Shown here piece by piece: positions 34,167 through 46,740 of a DNA stretch of 64,000 bases. Every line of letters begins with the position of its first letter. Within the stretch, counting starts at the first letter, position 1. The translations under genes were made by a program, and so were the position numbers. Source of the stretch: Sorghum bicolor (lineage: Eukaryota; Streptophyta; Magnoliopsida; Poales; Poaceae); NCBI RefSeq assembly GCF_000003195.3, contig NC_012873.2, forward strand, positions 24,587,317 through 24,651,316. Reading direction: 5' to 3'. The notes under the pieces were generated by a model. That model saw nothing but the letters and a program-made list of their open reading frames with translations, had not been told where the DNA came from and did not search any database.

Positions 34167-36722
34167 ATGGCTACTCATGTCTCACTGATCCCACCCTCCA
34201 TGGTGATCTGGTTTGGGAGCCTTGAGTTCATGTCCACCGGCTTCGGCTATGACATGATCCTGCTCTCAGTCAAAGGACCAGGAGGGGCTCGCGTCATGCC
34301 GACACGATCAAAGGCCCCACGACGGCCTCACCACCACGCTTCCCCGCCCAAGAGGAGGCGTGATCAGCATCGCCACTGCCCCACCGATGCTGCACGATCG
34401 TCACCTCGTGCAGGACGGGCAACGGTGGAGGAGCTGACACCTCCGTGCACAGAGACCACAGTCACGACGGCTAGACGACAGAGCGGCCACGCGACGGCGT
34501 CAGGCGGCAGCGTACCCTGCGCACCCTCGCCACCATCCGCACTGCTACCACATGGACTGTTCACCACAAGGCAGACGCTCCCATTCGACTTGGACAACAC
34601 TGCGACATCGCTCGCTATGACCACATGTCCAGGTGCTGGGACGTGCGTGGAGCGACCACTAGTCCTCCCGCATGACATAGAGATGCAGCGGCAAACTCAG
34701 CAAATGGCCGAGCAGTCAGGTTTTCCCCAGATACGCAGGCCTCAACGCTTGGGACCTGGGCGATACACCCTCACCATGCTCAGACAGCAGTTGGCGGAGG
34801 AGGGGCGCGGATGTTTGTACACTGCCGAGCCAGACCTCGACTCTGAATCTGACAGCTACGACCCTACAAGGTATTGCTTCAACATCAACGAGGCTGTGGC
34901 TACCACGGACGACACGTAGGATGCCACCGCCGGTGCTCGAGCTCCAGCAGCTAGGGAAGATCCTAGGATGCCTAGGAAAGACGGGCAGGCGGACCCGCCA
35001 CCTCAGGACGACAAGGCCGTGCAACTTGCACAGCTGTGAGAGCTGAAGGCCAAGCTAGACGAGGATCATGAGCGCCTTAGCCAGCTTGAGCGGGCCCTCA
35101 AGTGAGACCAACCGCACCCGCACGATGGGGGCACGCGCGGTCATGCTCGAGACATGTACCAATAGATCGTCGGGGACGAGGAGCCTAAGCCGCTCGTTAG
35201 CCGTTTCCCTCAAGCTGATCAGAACATCGTGGCAGCAACTATGCTACTATGCAACGTGCCTGAGCCCTCGAACTCCTAGGCACGGCGCATTCGAGACGAG
35301 GTGCAAGGCTTGCTCCACGTGGCAGCAGCCCAGCAAGATCAGAGCTCAGCCTCTCGACGTCGAGGAGCAGCCACAGAAAAGCGCCCCGAGCCGGCCCGAA
35401 ACGAGAGAGAGATATCAGTCCACTAGGAGCCACCACCTCGAGGCAAGAAGACGGTGCCCGTTTAGGAACACCTCGTCGACAATCGAGGAGCACGCGACGC
35501 TTGCCTTGATATTAACGAGCATCGACGCCGTAAACACAGTGACGCTGAGGAACGGGGTTACAGCGCCTACCACGGCGGACATTATGACAGTGACGAGGAC
35601 CGAATGGCTCCCGAGCCGCTGGGCCCTCGAGTCTTTAGCAGGACAATCCACAGCATGCCACTGCCAAGCCCATTCCAGCCTCCGACCAGCATTGCCAAGT
35701 ACAACGGCGAAACCAAGCCAGAACTGTGGCTGGCAGACTTCTGGCTGGCATGCTAGTTGGGAGGCGCCCGAGGAGACGATTGAGCCATCATCCGACAGCT
35801 CCCGCTCTTCCTCACCGACACCGCTCGAAGATGGCTCAAAGAGCTCCCTGCCAACTAGATCCACGACAGGACCGACCTTGTCTAGTTGTTCGAAGGAAAT
35901 TTCAAGGGGACTTAGATCCACCCTGGCAATTCGTGGGACCTCAGCAAGTGCAAGCAGAAATCTGGGGAACCTCTCTGAGAGTATGCTCAACGCTTCTCCA
36001 AGCAACGCACAGAGCTCCTGCACATGCCCAACCATGATGTCATTTTGGCGTTTGTCTCAGGCACCACTTGCAAGGATTTGGTGCAGAGTTAGGCCGGAAT
36101 CGTCCGCCGAACGTCGACGAGCTGATGGATGTAGTGGCAAACTACGCTACCAGCGAAGAGGCGCTCGGTCCTTTCTTCAGCCACGAGTGCGACAAGGGGA
36201 AGGCACCGGCAGACGACGACGAGGGCCCTAGCAAGGGGGCCAAAAGGAAGAAGAAGAAGAAGACACGGCAGATCAAGCGGGAGGCCCTCGATGATGATTT
36301 CATTGCCGCTGTCGAACGCAAAATGCCTCAAGGCCCCTAGAGAGGGCCATCTTTGATAAGATGCTCAAAGAGCCCTGCCCTTACCATAAGGGAGGGGCTA
36401 ATCACAAGCTCGAGGACTGCCGCATGTTGAACAAGTAGTTCGACAGCTTAGTGCTGAAGAAGGATGACCAAAGTAAAGACAAAAGTGACGACAAGGGCGG
36501 GAGTAAAGACGATGATGGGTTCCCCATCGTCCATGATTGTTACATGATCTATAGCGGGCCCTTGACGCAGCTCACCTCGAGACAGCGCAAGAGGGAGCGC
36601 CAGGAGGTTTTCACGGTAAGGATGGTAGTGCCACAATACCTTAACTAGTCGAGCATCCCCATCAGCTTCAATCGCGATGACCACCCTGACAGGGTCGTCG
36701 CCCCTGGCGTCTACCCACTCGT
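34167..36722 (+). pseudogene. RIRE2-like (Tat) gag and start of protease, decayed
   Basis: Continues the RIRE2-like element after the Tekay-type insertion. The first open part (34167-34919, 250 codons) is low-complexity and ends in an RRPQRLGPGRYTLTMLRQQL segment. Downstream the frame changes several times, but Gag motifs follow in order: GETKPELWLADFWLA (about 35709), LPLFLTDTARRWLKELP (about 35800), LFEGNFKG (about 35888), SWDLSKCKQKSGE (about 35928), RFSKQRTELLHMPNHDVI, and a nucleocapsid-like CPYHKGGANHKLEDC (about 36375). ISFNRDDHPDRV and PGVYPLV (about 36660-36722) then mark the start of the protease domain of this lineage. The sequence is cut at 36722 by the Z-right LTR; pol is not in the window. 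Stops and frameshifts are numerous. Confidence 0.7.
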
Positions 36723-37187
36723 TGTCAACGAAAGCTAGTCGGCAGTCTACCTTGGGGTATACCCATGGTAGTAGTTTATCGGCATACAAGTGCGCAAGCT
36801 ACGAACTTGATGGTTATGCACGACACGAACAAGGTTTTTATCCAGGTTCAGCTGCCGTGTGGGCATAATACCTACGTCATGCGTCTGATTGTATTGTTGT
36901 GGATTGTGTTGAGTTGAGATGAGATGTCCTAGGGGCGTCCCTTGCCTCTCTTTATGTGGTCTAGAGGGTAGGGTTACAGATCTAGAAACTAATCCTAGTC
37001 GGTTACAATTGCCATAGATAACACGATATCAATTCCTATTCTAACCGACTGGAATCTGGCTTGATCTCCATGTCTTGTTTCCTTGCGTGAAACTCCGAGC
37101 AGTTGGATCAAGCTTCAAACTATCTCGTGATGGGCCAAGTCTCCTAGCCCAAGTCTAGCCGTAAGGGTATAGGGGTTTATAACCCCA
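36723..37187 (-). repeat. Z-right 3' LTR (Tat lineage), 465 bp, minus orientation
   Basis: An inverted copy of the LTR at 17773-18235 with ends TGTCAACG and AACCCCA (plus strand). The TATA region is mutated (CACATAAAG on the minus strand). The likely target duplication CTCGT (36718-36722) has no partner in the window. The LTR interrupts the RIRE2-like protease start. Confidence 0.85.
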
Positions 37188-37426
37188 GAGCTAGTCCCCG
37201 AGCTCCATGTATTATGATGCAACACGCCGTCTCGAGCTTCTTCGACCAGCAAGACGTGACATCTTTGACAACCAGGAAAGTCACTCGAATGATTGTAACA
37301 GTATTTTGACCAATCTTGAAAACCACTTTACTTTTCTGTATAGTAAAGTCTGCCAAAAACAAGCAATTTCACCTCAAGGTAAAGTGTGCCCACTTAGTCC
37401 CCGAGCCTGGTAGTATGTGACATAGG
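37188..37426 (-). other. Z-right 3' internal region, first part
   Basis: Reverse match to Z-left (17480-17772), including the PPT-like GGGGACTAGC phrase next to the LTR. The match breaks at 37426 and resumes at 48112, proving that the 37427-48111 block is an insertion. Confidence 0.85.
37422..37426. repeat. Probable target-site duplication ATAGG, left of A-B-C complex
   Basis: ATAGG here and GTAGG at 48112-48116 differ at one base. In Z-left the uninterrupted sequence carries a single GTAGG at this point (reverse strand). Confidence 0.75.
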
Positions 37427-38793
37427 TGTTGATATTAGGTAACGCCATCAGGAAATGATCTGCAAGCACACGGATATCAGTGTGCATTTCACCCGGGAGG
37501 TTATCCAGAGTATCGTATTTATATTTTTACCACCGGGAGAAAGCGTGCTTCTGACTAACCAAATCTATTGCTACTACCCTTTAGGCTACAAACAATGTGA
37601 TTCAATGTGAGCGATGTATAGAGAAGACTACAATCGTACTCTCGTTATAACCTTGGTAAGAATGATTTACTGTTCTATTTGGGAGGCTCACAGAATCTAG
37701 ACACCATAGAGGATGTTCGACCCGCACCTATATACCCTATTGATCCTGCTAACGGGATGTGGTCTACAAGGGTAGCTCGGAAATGTCACGTTCCTCGGTA
37801 CTACCACGGTCCAGCTAGACAGGGGATATCTATGAGTACCCTAGCCCAAACACCACGTTTACGCTAGCAATGATTACTCTAAACTCAACCGGAAGATATT
37901 AAAGTAAACTCATAAACCAAAGAACAATAAAACAAAGAACTTACTAGAATTTAGAAGTCGAAATACTGAAGAATCCTTGGAGCAAGCCTCAGGTTAGGAG
38001 ACTTGATCCCGTAGGTACAACCTCGGAGTAGACAACGACAGGTCGGGCTTCCTCCGATCTACACCTCCACTCTATCTCTCTCAATCTAGAAGAACTTAGA
38101 AGAACTAATTCAAATCTCACATTGGATTCTAAGCCCTAATTCTCCAGAGGAAAGGTTATCCTTCGAGGGCACCTCTCAACTCTATAATGATGTGTTCTCC
38201 TCCAGGGGCCAGGGGCCTTGCTTATATGGCCTCCTCCTTTTGTGCCTTTTTGGTTCAGCAGGCGATTTGGTACTAAAATTTCCACCATATCTAATTAAAA
38301 TGCACACAGGCCTTAATGGACCAAAATCTGATTTGGGCCCAATTATTCCCTCAACTCTTTTATGTGGACCTTCTTTTATTAATATCTCTTGATTCCGAAC
38401 TCCAAATATAGAAAATAATATATGCATTTCGATCAGCTCGACGAGATCTTTGTAATGGTGTACTCCATTCTGTGATTGGTGCTTGTACCAGGGTGGGCGC
38501 CCAAGGGGGGAGGGCGGGCGCCCTACCCTCGGGCCCGTTCGGCCTCCAGTTCGTTCCCGTGGCTTGTGGAGTCTTCTAGATGATAGAAAATTGTGCGGCA
38601 TGTTAATATCTCTATGTAAACCTGACATGTGGGCCTTTCCTCCATATTTCCTGATAACCCCCTGCAGATATAGACAAACACCAAAACTCGTGGAATTATG
38701 TCATATAAAACCCTAAGTCTGGGTGTTGGATGCATTTGGATCCTTTTCTTTATTTATATGATGATTATATTTGGTACTTAAGGACCGTCAACA
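37427..38793 (-). repeat. LTR A (1367 bp)
   Basis: Begins TGTTGATATTAGGTAACGCC and ends GGACCGTCAACA. It shares with LTR C a ~250-bp block (about 38215-38470) that is absent from B. Confidence 0.88.
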
Positions 38794-39901
38794 ACTCCCC
38801 CAAGCTTACCTCTTACCCATCCCTGAGCAAGGATGGACTCAAGAGTTTCTGTAGTGGTTTTATGCCTTAAACGTACACATGCGTTCAAGCAAGATCTCAT
38901 CTCTGAGTTAGAGTAAATTGTTAAGATTTAAAACTTACTCATTTTACATTTTACCATGGGGCTCGCAACCGTCACTTGTGTCTTGAGCAGTTAAAAGATA
39001 GAACAGTCTAGTTAAGCGCCATGTCTCTTTGTCTTTGATTAACTATAGCTCTGGAGTTTTTGCAGATTTTCAAATAAAACTCAGAGATTCCTTGTATGAC
39101 TCTCTCAAATCTCTCTTTTGTGGTATTTCTGGATCCTTTCCAAGGCAGTAATGGTATATGCCTTTTCTCAAAGTATGTGGTATTTTTGGTATGAGGCATA
39201 GTGATATTGCCTTCTCTCTCACCCTACTCTAATAAGGTCTTGATATCTGGAGCTCATAGGTGGGAGATAGATAATACATACTTAAGACATATATTGCATA
39301 GTCAAACCATGGATCCAGAAGAACAAGTCAATAAGTCAAATCAAGATGTGCATGTGTGGCGAATAAATGGTGTATGGTGATGATGGTGATAACAATGGTG
39401 AAAGTCTAATTTTACTTTTGCTCTTTTAAGGGGATACATACCTTTCTTGCACTTTGAAGCTTTTTGAGGAGAATGAGATGCTCTACAATTTCTTTTTCTT
39501 TCCTCTCAGGTGGGTATCTTGTACCCCTAATTCTACTGTCGGACACTTGTCCATTTTTACCTCTCGTCTCACTTTTTCTTTTCTTCGAGGTTCCAGGCAC
39601 TTGCCCCTTTTTATTTCCTCGTATCCTTTCTCTTTCTCTTTTTTTTCTTTTTTAGAGCACTCATCTCCTGAAATAATATAGCAAGTGGCAGTAACCAAGA
39701 TAGCTCGAGCATTTTATTTCATAGATGAAAACAGAAATAGGAGAATGTTTTTGGCTATTCTCTCTCGGATTAGGAGTAGAATAATTTTAGGTGAATCTGG
39801 AGATGGAATTGAGTGGATGTTTATGGATGCGTACTTCCAGAGTAGAAGTAGCATGTATGAGTGAACGTGCAAGTGAATCTTGATTTTAACCGCGTGACAA
39901 G
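38794..39901 (-). other. Duplicated 3' internal region between LTRs A and B
   Basis: Begins with the PPT (ACTCCCCCAAGCTT on the plus strand) and runs in parallel with 41129-42230 at high similarity, stopping exactly at the LTR B edge. Non-coding. It includes the pyrimidine-rich block shared with E1. Confidence 0.8.
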
Positions 39902-41128
39902 TGTTTATATTTGGTAACGCCATCAGGAAATGATCCGCAAGCGCACGGATATCGGTGAGCACTTCACCCGGGAGGTTATCCAGAGTATCGTATTTATATT
40001 TTTACCACTGGGAGAAAGCGTGCATCTGACTAACTAAATCTATTGCTACTACCCTTTAGGCTACAAAGAATGTGACTCGATGTGAGCGATGTATAGAGAA
40101 GACTACAACCGTAGTCTCGTTCTAACCTTGGTAAGGATGATCTACTGTTCTATTGGGGAAGCTTACGGAATCTAGACACCACAAAGGATGTTCAACCCGC
40201 GCCTATAAACCCTACCTATCCTGCTAACGAGATGTGGGATGCAAAGGTAACTCGGAAATGTCACGTTCCTCGCTACTACCACGGTCCAGCTAGTCAGGGG
40301 ATATCTATGAGTACCCTAGCCCAAACACCACGTTTATGCTAGCAATGATTACTCTAAACTCAACCGGAAGAGATTAAAGTAAACTCATAACCCAAAGAAC
40401 AATAAAACAAGAACTTACTAGAATTTAGAAGTCGAATTACTGAAGAATCCTAGGAGCAAGCCTAGGGTCAGGAGAACTTGATCCCGTAGGTACAACCTCG
40501 GAGTAAACACTGATAGGCCAGGCTTCCTCCGATCTACACCTCCACTCTATCTCTCTCAATCTAGTAGAGCTTAGAAGAACTAAATCTACTCTCACATTGG
40601 ATGCTAAGCCCTAAGTCTATTTAGAGGAGAGGTTATCCTTCGAGGGCTCCTCTCAACTCTATGATGACCTTGTTCTCCTCCAGGGGCCAGGGGGTCTGCT
40701 TATATAGTCGCCTCTAGTGAATCTGGGCCGTCGGATCAAACCGACATTGATTGAACGGTTATCCTTGATCCTTTAGGTTGGTGGAGCGTAATCCCCGAAA
40801 CAAGTCCTGATTGGACTCTGGGACAGGGCATGTGCCCTAAGGGGGAGGGTGGGCGCCCTGCCCTCGGGCCTGTTCGCCTTCCCGTTTGTTCCCGTGGCTT
40901 CTGGAGTCTTCTAGATGACAGAAAATTGTGCGGCATGTTAATATCTCTATGTAAACCCGACGTGTGGGCCTTTCTTCCGTATTTCCTGATAACCCCCTGC
41001 AGAAATAGACAAACACCAAAACTCGTGGAATTCTGTCAGATAAAACCCTAAGTCTGTGTGTTGGTGGCATTTGGATCCTTTTCTTTATTTATTTGATGAT
41101 TATATTTGGTACTTAAGGATCGTCAGCA
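39902..41128 (-). repeat. LTR B (1227 bp), variant
   Basis: Ends TGTTTATATTTGGTAACGCC and GGATCGTCAGCA, so both termini carry a substitution. Its middle (about 40720-40830) has CCGTCGGATCAAACCGAC and GGTTGGTGGAGCGTAATCC, as in the E1 LTR, in place of the A/C block. Confidence 0.85.
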
Positions 41129-43340
41129 AACTCCCCCAAGCTTACCTCTTGCTCGTCCTTGAGCAAGGATAGACTCAAAAGTTTCTGTAGTGGTTTCATG
41201 CCTTAAAAGTACACATGCGTTCAAGCAAGATCTCATCTCTGAGTTAGAGTGAACTGTTAAGACTTAAAACTTACTCATTTTACCTTTCACCATGGGGCTT
41301 CAACCATCACTTGTGTCTTCAATAGTTAAAAGATAGAACGGTCAAGTCAAGCGCCATGTTTCTTGTTCTTGATCAACTATAGCTCTGGAGTTTTTGTAGA
41401 TTTTCAAATAAAACTCAAAGATTCCTTGTATGACTATCTCATATCTCTCTTTTGTGGTATTTCTGGATCCTTACCAAGGCAGTAATGGTATATGCCTTCT
41501 CTCAAACTATGTGGTATTTTTGGTATAAGGCATAGTGATGTTGCCTTCTCTCTCACCCTACTCTAATAAGGTTTTGATATCTGGAGCTCATAGGTGGGAG
41601 ACAGTTAATACATACTTACAAGACATTTATTGCATAGTCAAACCATGGATCTAGAGAAACAAGTCAATAAGTCAAATCAAGATGTGCATGTGTGGCGAAT
41701 GAATGGTGTATGGTGATGATGGTGATAACAATGGTGAAATTCTAATGCTACTTTTGCTCTTTTGAGGGGATACATACCTTTCTTGCACTTTGAAGCTTTT
41801 TGAGGAGAATGAGATGCTCTATATTTTCTTTTTCTTTTCTCTCAGGTGGGTATCTTTGTACCCCTAATTCTACTGTCGGACACTTGTCCATTTTTACCTC
41901 TCGTCTCACTCTTTCTTTTCTTCGAGGTTCCGGGCACTTGCCCCTTTTTATTTCCTCGTATCTCTTTTTTTATTATTTTTTTATTTTTTAGAGAACTCAT
42001 CTCCTTAAATAATATAGCAAGTGGTAGTAACCAAGATAACTCGAGCATTTATTTTACAGGGAAAAACAGAAATGTTTTTGGCTATTCTCTCCTGGATTAG
42101 GAGTAGAATACTTTTGGGTGAATCTGGAGATAGAAATGAGTGGATGTATGTGGATGCGTACTTTCGAAGTAGAAGCAGCATGTATAAGTGAACGTGCAAG
42201 TGAATCTTGATTTTAACCGCATGACAAGCTCCTAAGGGTCTACACAGCTTGACCACACTCAATGCTCATAAGTAGTAAAAAGTAAATGTGTGGCTCAAAG
42301 TCTAGCAAGCATGTATATATGGTTGTGGTAGGAATTTAAACTCTCATCATATAGGAACTCATCATGTGTTATTTTAAAGATTTTCAAAGATAAAATTCTC
42401 CAGAATTCTAGCATCTCTAGGAATAGATAAACTACAACTCAACCTTCCCATATCGTATCCGTTAACAACTTAGACTTTAGATCAAGTACTCTTCCCATAA
42501 TTTCAGGTTTAGAGCTGGTTTAAATTATAACAGTTATGCCTAAACTTGAGAGAGAACTCAAATTTGAAAACTAGGTACATGGCAGAGCAACTATTCATCA
42601 TTTCCATGTGAGAGGTTCATAGCAAACTTTATTTATTTATTTATTTAGCAAACTAAGCAAACATATATATATGAGCATAAAATCTTTATTTTGGTTTTTA
42701 TGATTATGCATCTTTTTATTATTTGAGTAAAGTATAAACAAGAGTAGAACACTTAGCTGGATAAATGGGGGTGCTCTCCCCCAAGCTGGATTTTGCCGTA
42801 ATTTCTTCTGATGTAGCTAGCAGGTGACGGAGGTGTATTTGAATGTCAGCAGCACCCTGACAACAATTACTATGTCCTCCGTCGGCTAGTCTTCTTTGAT
42901 CCTTGAATTCTGTGGAGCTCAAATAGACAAGAAAGCTTTGTGGAACTGGTTAAGTGTTAGCATAAATATCTTGCCTTTATTATGTTGAGTCTCCTCAATA
43001 AATGTTACTCTCTTTGGTAGGATCACAATCTTATTTTCATTTTTATAGAGCAGAAAAAATATTTATTTTATTTTTATGCCACCATAGTGAATGTACTTAT
43101 GGGTTTTAGGCCACTCGTATACTCACATGGGGCTTACTATTTTTTAACATTTTTATTTTCTTTTCAAGATAGTATGAACCCGATTAACTAAACAAGCTAT
43201 TTAAAGAAAATAAATAATTGAAGGGAAGGTGACAACTACCAAGTTTACCTCATGGCACGGCGTTTGGCGTTTTTAAGTCCTCCCATGTGGACTCCTTGTG
43301 TTTTCAGTCGTCCTAGGATTCAGGCGGTGCCTCCTCTTCT
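41129..43340 (-). other. A-B-C complex 3' internal region
   Basis: PPT next to LTR B, then 2.2 kb of AT-rich non-coding sequence similar in order to E1 630-2141. No gene recognised; short ORFs here are chance. Confidence 0.6.
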
Positions 43341-43868
43341 AGTACAACTCTCTTCTCTATCCACACCTGATTTGGTGCTACGGTCTCCTCTGGACAATCC
43401 TGTTCAAGATGTATATCTTTCAACCTTATTACATCTCCTTTGTAGTCTGCCCATCCGTCCTTGATGATTTGCCTCCTCTAGTTTCGGTTGTGTCACCTTC
43501 TTCTCATCCTGATCTGCTTAGAATCTTCAACTATATAATTAGAATCATTAAAGTAGTGGCGTACCTTCTCAGAGGGGAAGTGCATGTGGACTTCTCGGTT
43601 CCAATATAGATGATAACTTTGATAGTGTTGTGGAACAGTCTTCCAAGGATGATGGGTGGATCGTACTCGTCTTCTCCCATGTCAATGACCTGAAAATCAT
43701 CTGGAGCTGAATGTATGTTGGTTGTAGGGGCATGGTTCCATGCAGGAGCTGATAAGTGAGTGCGGCTATTATGTTGACGTCAGATCCGGTGTCGTAGAGT
43801 GTCTTCTGAAAAGAGTATCCGTTGGTTGTGCACTCGATGCTTGGAACACCAGGGTCGTCCGTGTTCAT
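43341..43868 (-). pseudogene. Retropepsin remnant of the A-B-C complex
   Basis: The minus-strand reading NTDDPGVPSIECT, LYDTGSDVNIIAALTYQLLHG and PTYIQLQM gives the Asp-Thr-Gly active site of an aspartic protease. After a frame change near 43705 the motifs DFQVIDMGEDEYDPPIILG and, after another change, HFPSEKV follow, as expected for the C-terminal half. At least two frameshifts break it. There is no RT downstream. Confidence 0.65.
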
Positions 43869-45299
43869 CCTTTAGGTGCATCATTTGATTAGGTGTGGGC
43901 CTTGACATCTGCACCTCTTGATACGGTGTCACCCATGTTCTTCGTTTGTCCAGTAGTTCGAGATGTGGCATTGGCAGCATCCTGCTCAGTGTGTTTGTGC
44001 TCGTAGATCCAAGTTCTTCACTTCGTGGAATCTAGGAGTTGTAAAACTCCTTCAAGTTTTGCTCGAAGTGTACCTGCTCATAGAGACAAGGCAGAGATCA
44101 AGTGCATGGGCCCTATTGGTGAAAAACACCAACAGAACCAAAAGTGTATTTGTTCTTCTCTAACCTTAAGCATGGTGAGCAAGACAAAGTTGATGGATAA
44201 TAAGATCATGAGTGTATTATTTGAAACATTTGTCAGATCAGATTGCTCAACCCAATGGGAAGATAATCCATCCATATTTATGTTTTGTTTATATCTTCTA
44301 AAGATTGAATGTGCAACATTTTAGCTTATATGATTAGGAGTGTGGGATCACGAAGGTAGTACTAGGAACAAAGATTAAAGGACTAAACATGCTGAATCAG
44401 TTGGGTTGGTTAATTTGGAGTTACAAATCATACATGTTTGTCTCTTTATTTATGTGAATACCGGAACCAAGGAGAAGCTTATAAAACTAATAGTCACATA
44501 TCTTAAGATGTTACCTTAATTGAAGAGTGATCGTACAGTATCACCTTGTGCAAGCTTTCCTTTCTTAGCGGTTGTGCACCGTGTTTGTGGCACTCTTTGT
44601 CTCGTTCCATGGATCATCTCTCTATTAGAATGAGCTATGTCTTCCTTGTGCAAATTGTTAAACTTCATGTGTCTCCTTTGTCTCCAATGTGAGTTCGTAT
44701 CTCAGGACTTCCCAGGTTGATATTGAAAGTTTTCCTGCAGGGGTTAGTCCGACAAAATATACCAATGTCTACTCAAGCAGTTTTTAGTTCAGTAACCAAA
44801 CTAAACTCCATATCTAATCAGATTAAGGAAGGCTTTTAACCTAAGCGCCATGCTTAATTTAAAAGCCAATAGAAGTATGTGCAGTACTTCCAAACTAACA
44901 CTTACTAGGATAAACAAAGGTAGCCTGATGGCTTTTATAGAGATCTACTCAAGTGGAGATGAAGTAGTGTGATTAGTATTTAACAAATTGAGCATGTCTC
45001 AAAGGTAGGGACAACCAACACAGCAACATGGCAAATGATGTTTTTATGTAAGGTATTTTCCCCAAGCTTGAATTTTGCAAAATTCAAGATTGGATGAATT
45101 TAATTCAATGTTGCATGATGATTGGCATACCTTGTGCTTGTCATTCCTCAGATCTTCTTGCTCTAATCCTAGAGAGGTTAGTGACACGAATACCCAACGG
45201 AATATTTCTACAATTATCTTTATATGCTCAATGCACAAGGCAATGTTGCAAATAATTAAAAGTTCATGTTACGATTTGATAAGTGCTTGTTTTAGGACA
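43869..45299 (-). other. A-B-C complex internal stretch without recognised gene
   Basis: 1.4 kb with frequent stops on both strands. No domain, repeat or RNA gene was recognised. Confidence 0.5.
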
Positions 45300-46118
45300 C
45301 TAAGCTTGTCCTTGGGAAACCATCAAATTATGTTGGCGAAATGGTTTCCCCTCAAACACTGACCTATAATGAGATCTGCAATATTTACTATAGACATATG
45401 CATCGACAACCGCCCTTTTAAAGTTTATATAAATAGAAAGGATGAGGGGGTAGGAGATCTTAATTGTGGTATGGTTGAAGAGACCAATTGATTGGGGAGA
45501 TGTTTTATATGAGCAAGGACTTGGTGAGGTATTTATGAAATAACTTCCATGGTCACTTTTGTTTCTCTCATTCTCAAACTCCAAGGATGATTCTTCATGA
45601 ATGCTTAAAATTCCTCTAGGATTCTCTCTCAAGTTTGTTTTATCCATCCATTCAATGGTGATAGGACATGGACTTTTAATGCCCTCTAGCCATTGATGTT
45701 GCTCTTCTCGATCCTCCTTGTGGTCTTGGTGACTCTTATGCTTGGGATGTCTAGATAGATTCATAGGATCATCGAGAGGTTCAAGAGAAAGAGCATAGTA
45801 GAAATTATTAGGCTCAAGGATGGGTTTAAAAATAGGTTCGAATGAGTCATCAAAAGTGGGCGTAGAAGGGGAGAAGATGATATTGTCTTCTAAATGGCTT
45901 CGCTCTCCTTCTATTGCATCACTTAAGATGCCATCCTTGAGTCTTTCGAGATGTCCATCAAAGGGATTGGATTTGAGATGCACTCTAAGAGATTCCTTCT
46001 TAGGAAGGTTCAGATTATATGTACTCAAAGGTCTCTTATGAAGCAGGAAGTTTAAGCTCATCCCAAAATGACTTTCCAAAGGTAGAATTTCTTCTTCTCT
46101 TAGATGATTTTGGAGCAC
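45300..46118 (-). CDS. Unrecognised ORF of the A-B-C complex (272 codons)
   Basis: A long open segment on the coding strand of the complex, with the phrases FEPIFKPILEPNNFYYAL, DDPMNLSRHPKHKSHQDHKE and EEQHQWLEGIKS. It is acidic/polar and Asp/Glu/His-rich. There is no zinc knuckle, protease or polymerase motif. Similar hypothetical proteins occur in pol-less grass gypsy elements as far as I recall, but I cannot name a function. An upstream ORF (46618-46220) may belong to the same protein through a frame change. The start codon in this segment is uncertain. Confidence 0.45.
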   Translation of the reverse strand: MLQNHLREEEILPLESHFGMSLNFLLHKRPLSTYNLNLPKKESLRVHLKSNPFDGHLERLKDGILSDAIEGERSHLEDNIIFSPSTPTFDDSFEPIFKPILEPNNFYYALSLEPLDDPMNLSRHPKHKSHQDHKEDREEQHQWLEGIKSPCPITIEWMDKTNLRENPRGILSIHEESSLEFENERNKSDHGSYFINTSPSPCSYKTSPQSIGLFNHTTIKISYPLILSIYINFKRAVVDAYVYSKYCRSHYRSVFEGKPFRQHNLMVSQGQA

Positions 46119-46219
46119 TACTAGTTTTGGTTGGATAGCCGAATTATGGGATTGAAATGTTTGGAAATCGGCTATTGAAACTTCCTTTCCTCGTCTGGGA
46201 GATGATTCCTTCTCTATCT

Positions 46220-46618
46220 CTAGGATTTTTTATGAAGACTAGTGCAAGAAGGATGTCCACGAATGAAGACATACCTTGCTTTACTAACAGATAAAGAAAG
46301 AAAAACTCTACCAAAGGTTATATGATTAAGACCAATGTGAAAATATCGAGGAAAAACATGGTCTTGTAGGGTTAGGTCTAAACCAGAATTTATAGAAAGA
46401 TTAAAAGATTCCCTAGTTGTAGCTAAAAGTTCATTATCTTCTTGATTAAAAGATAGGACCTCGGCTATATAAAAGGGTTGGTTTTGACCTATTGCAATCA
46501 ACTCCGGACACAGATCATAATTAGGGGCAAAGAAAGGACTTGTTGACTCCCATGGTCTATGGCTGGTCTTCGAAGGTGCAAAAAATTCAATAATAGGTGT
46601 GGAATTTGAGTTATCCAT
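46220..46618 (-). CDS. Unrecognised N-terminal ORF of the A-B-C complex (132 codons)
   Basis: The minus-strand ATG at 46618 is the first good start after the PBS, about 100 bp downstream of it. It reads MDNSNSTPIIEFFAPSK and PNYDLCPELIAIGQNQPF. Its position is that of gag, but no Gag core motif is evident. It could be the N-terminus of a divergent Gag, with the 45300-46118 segment its continuation. Confidence 0.45.
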   Translation of the reverse strand: MDNSNSTPIIEFFAPSKTSHRPWESTSPFFAPNYDLCPELIAIGQNQPFYIAEVLSFNQEDNELLATTRESFNLSINSGLDLTLQDHVFPRYFHIGLNHITFGRVFLSLSVSKARYVFIRGHPSCTSLHKKS

Positions 46619-46715
46619 AAACATGGAAAAAATAACAAGATAAAAGAATAAAAGTATAAAAGTATAATACAAGATAATATCAAGACTCAAAGTTATCTCA
46701 GCAAACCATCTTTCT

Positions 46716-46732
46716 CCCCGGAAACGGCGCCA
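46716..46732 (-). other. A-B-C complex primer binding site
   Basis: On the minus strand it reads TGGCGCCGTTTCCGGGG, one base different from the E1 site, with the same 8-base spacer to the LTR. Confidence 0.85.
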
Positions 46733-46740
46733 GAAATGCT

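Noticed and set aside
36089..36331. Minus-strand ORF opposite the RIRE2-like gag
   Set aside because: Shadow of the Lys-rich gag segment on the other strand; no motif.
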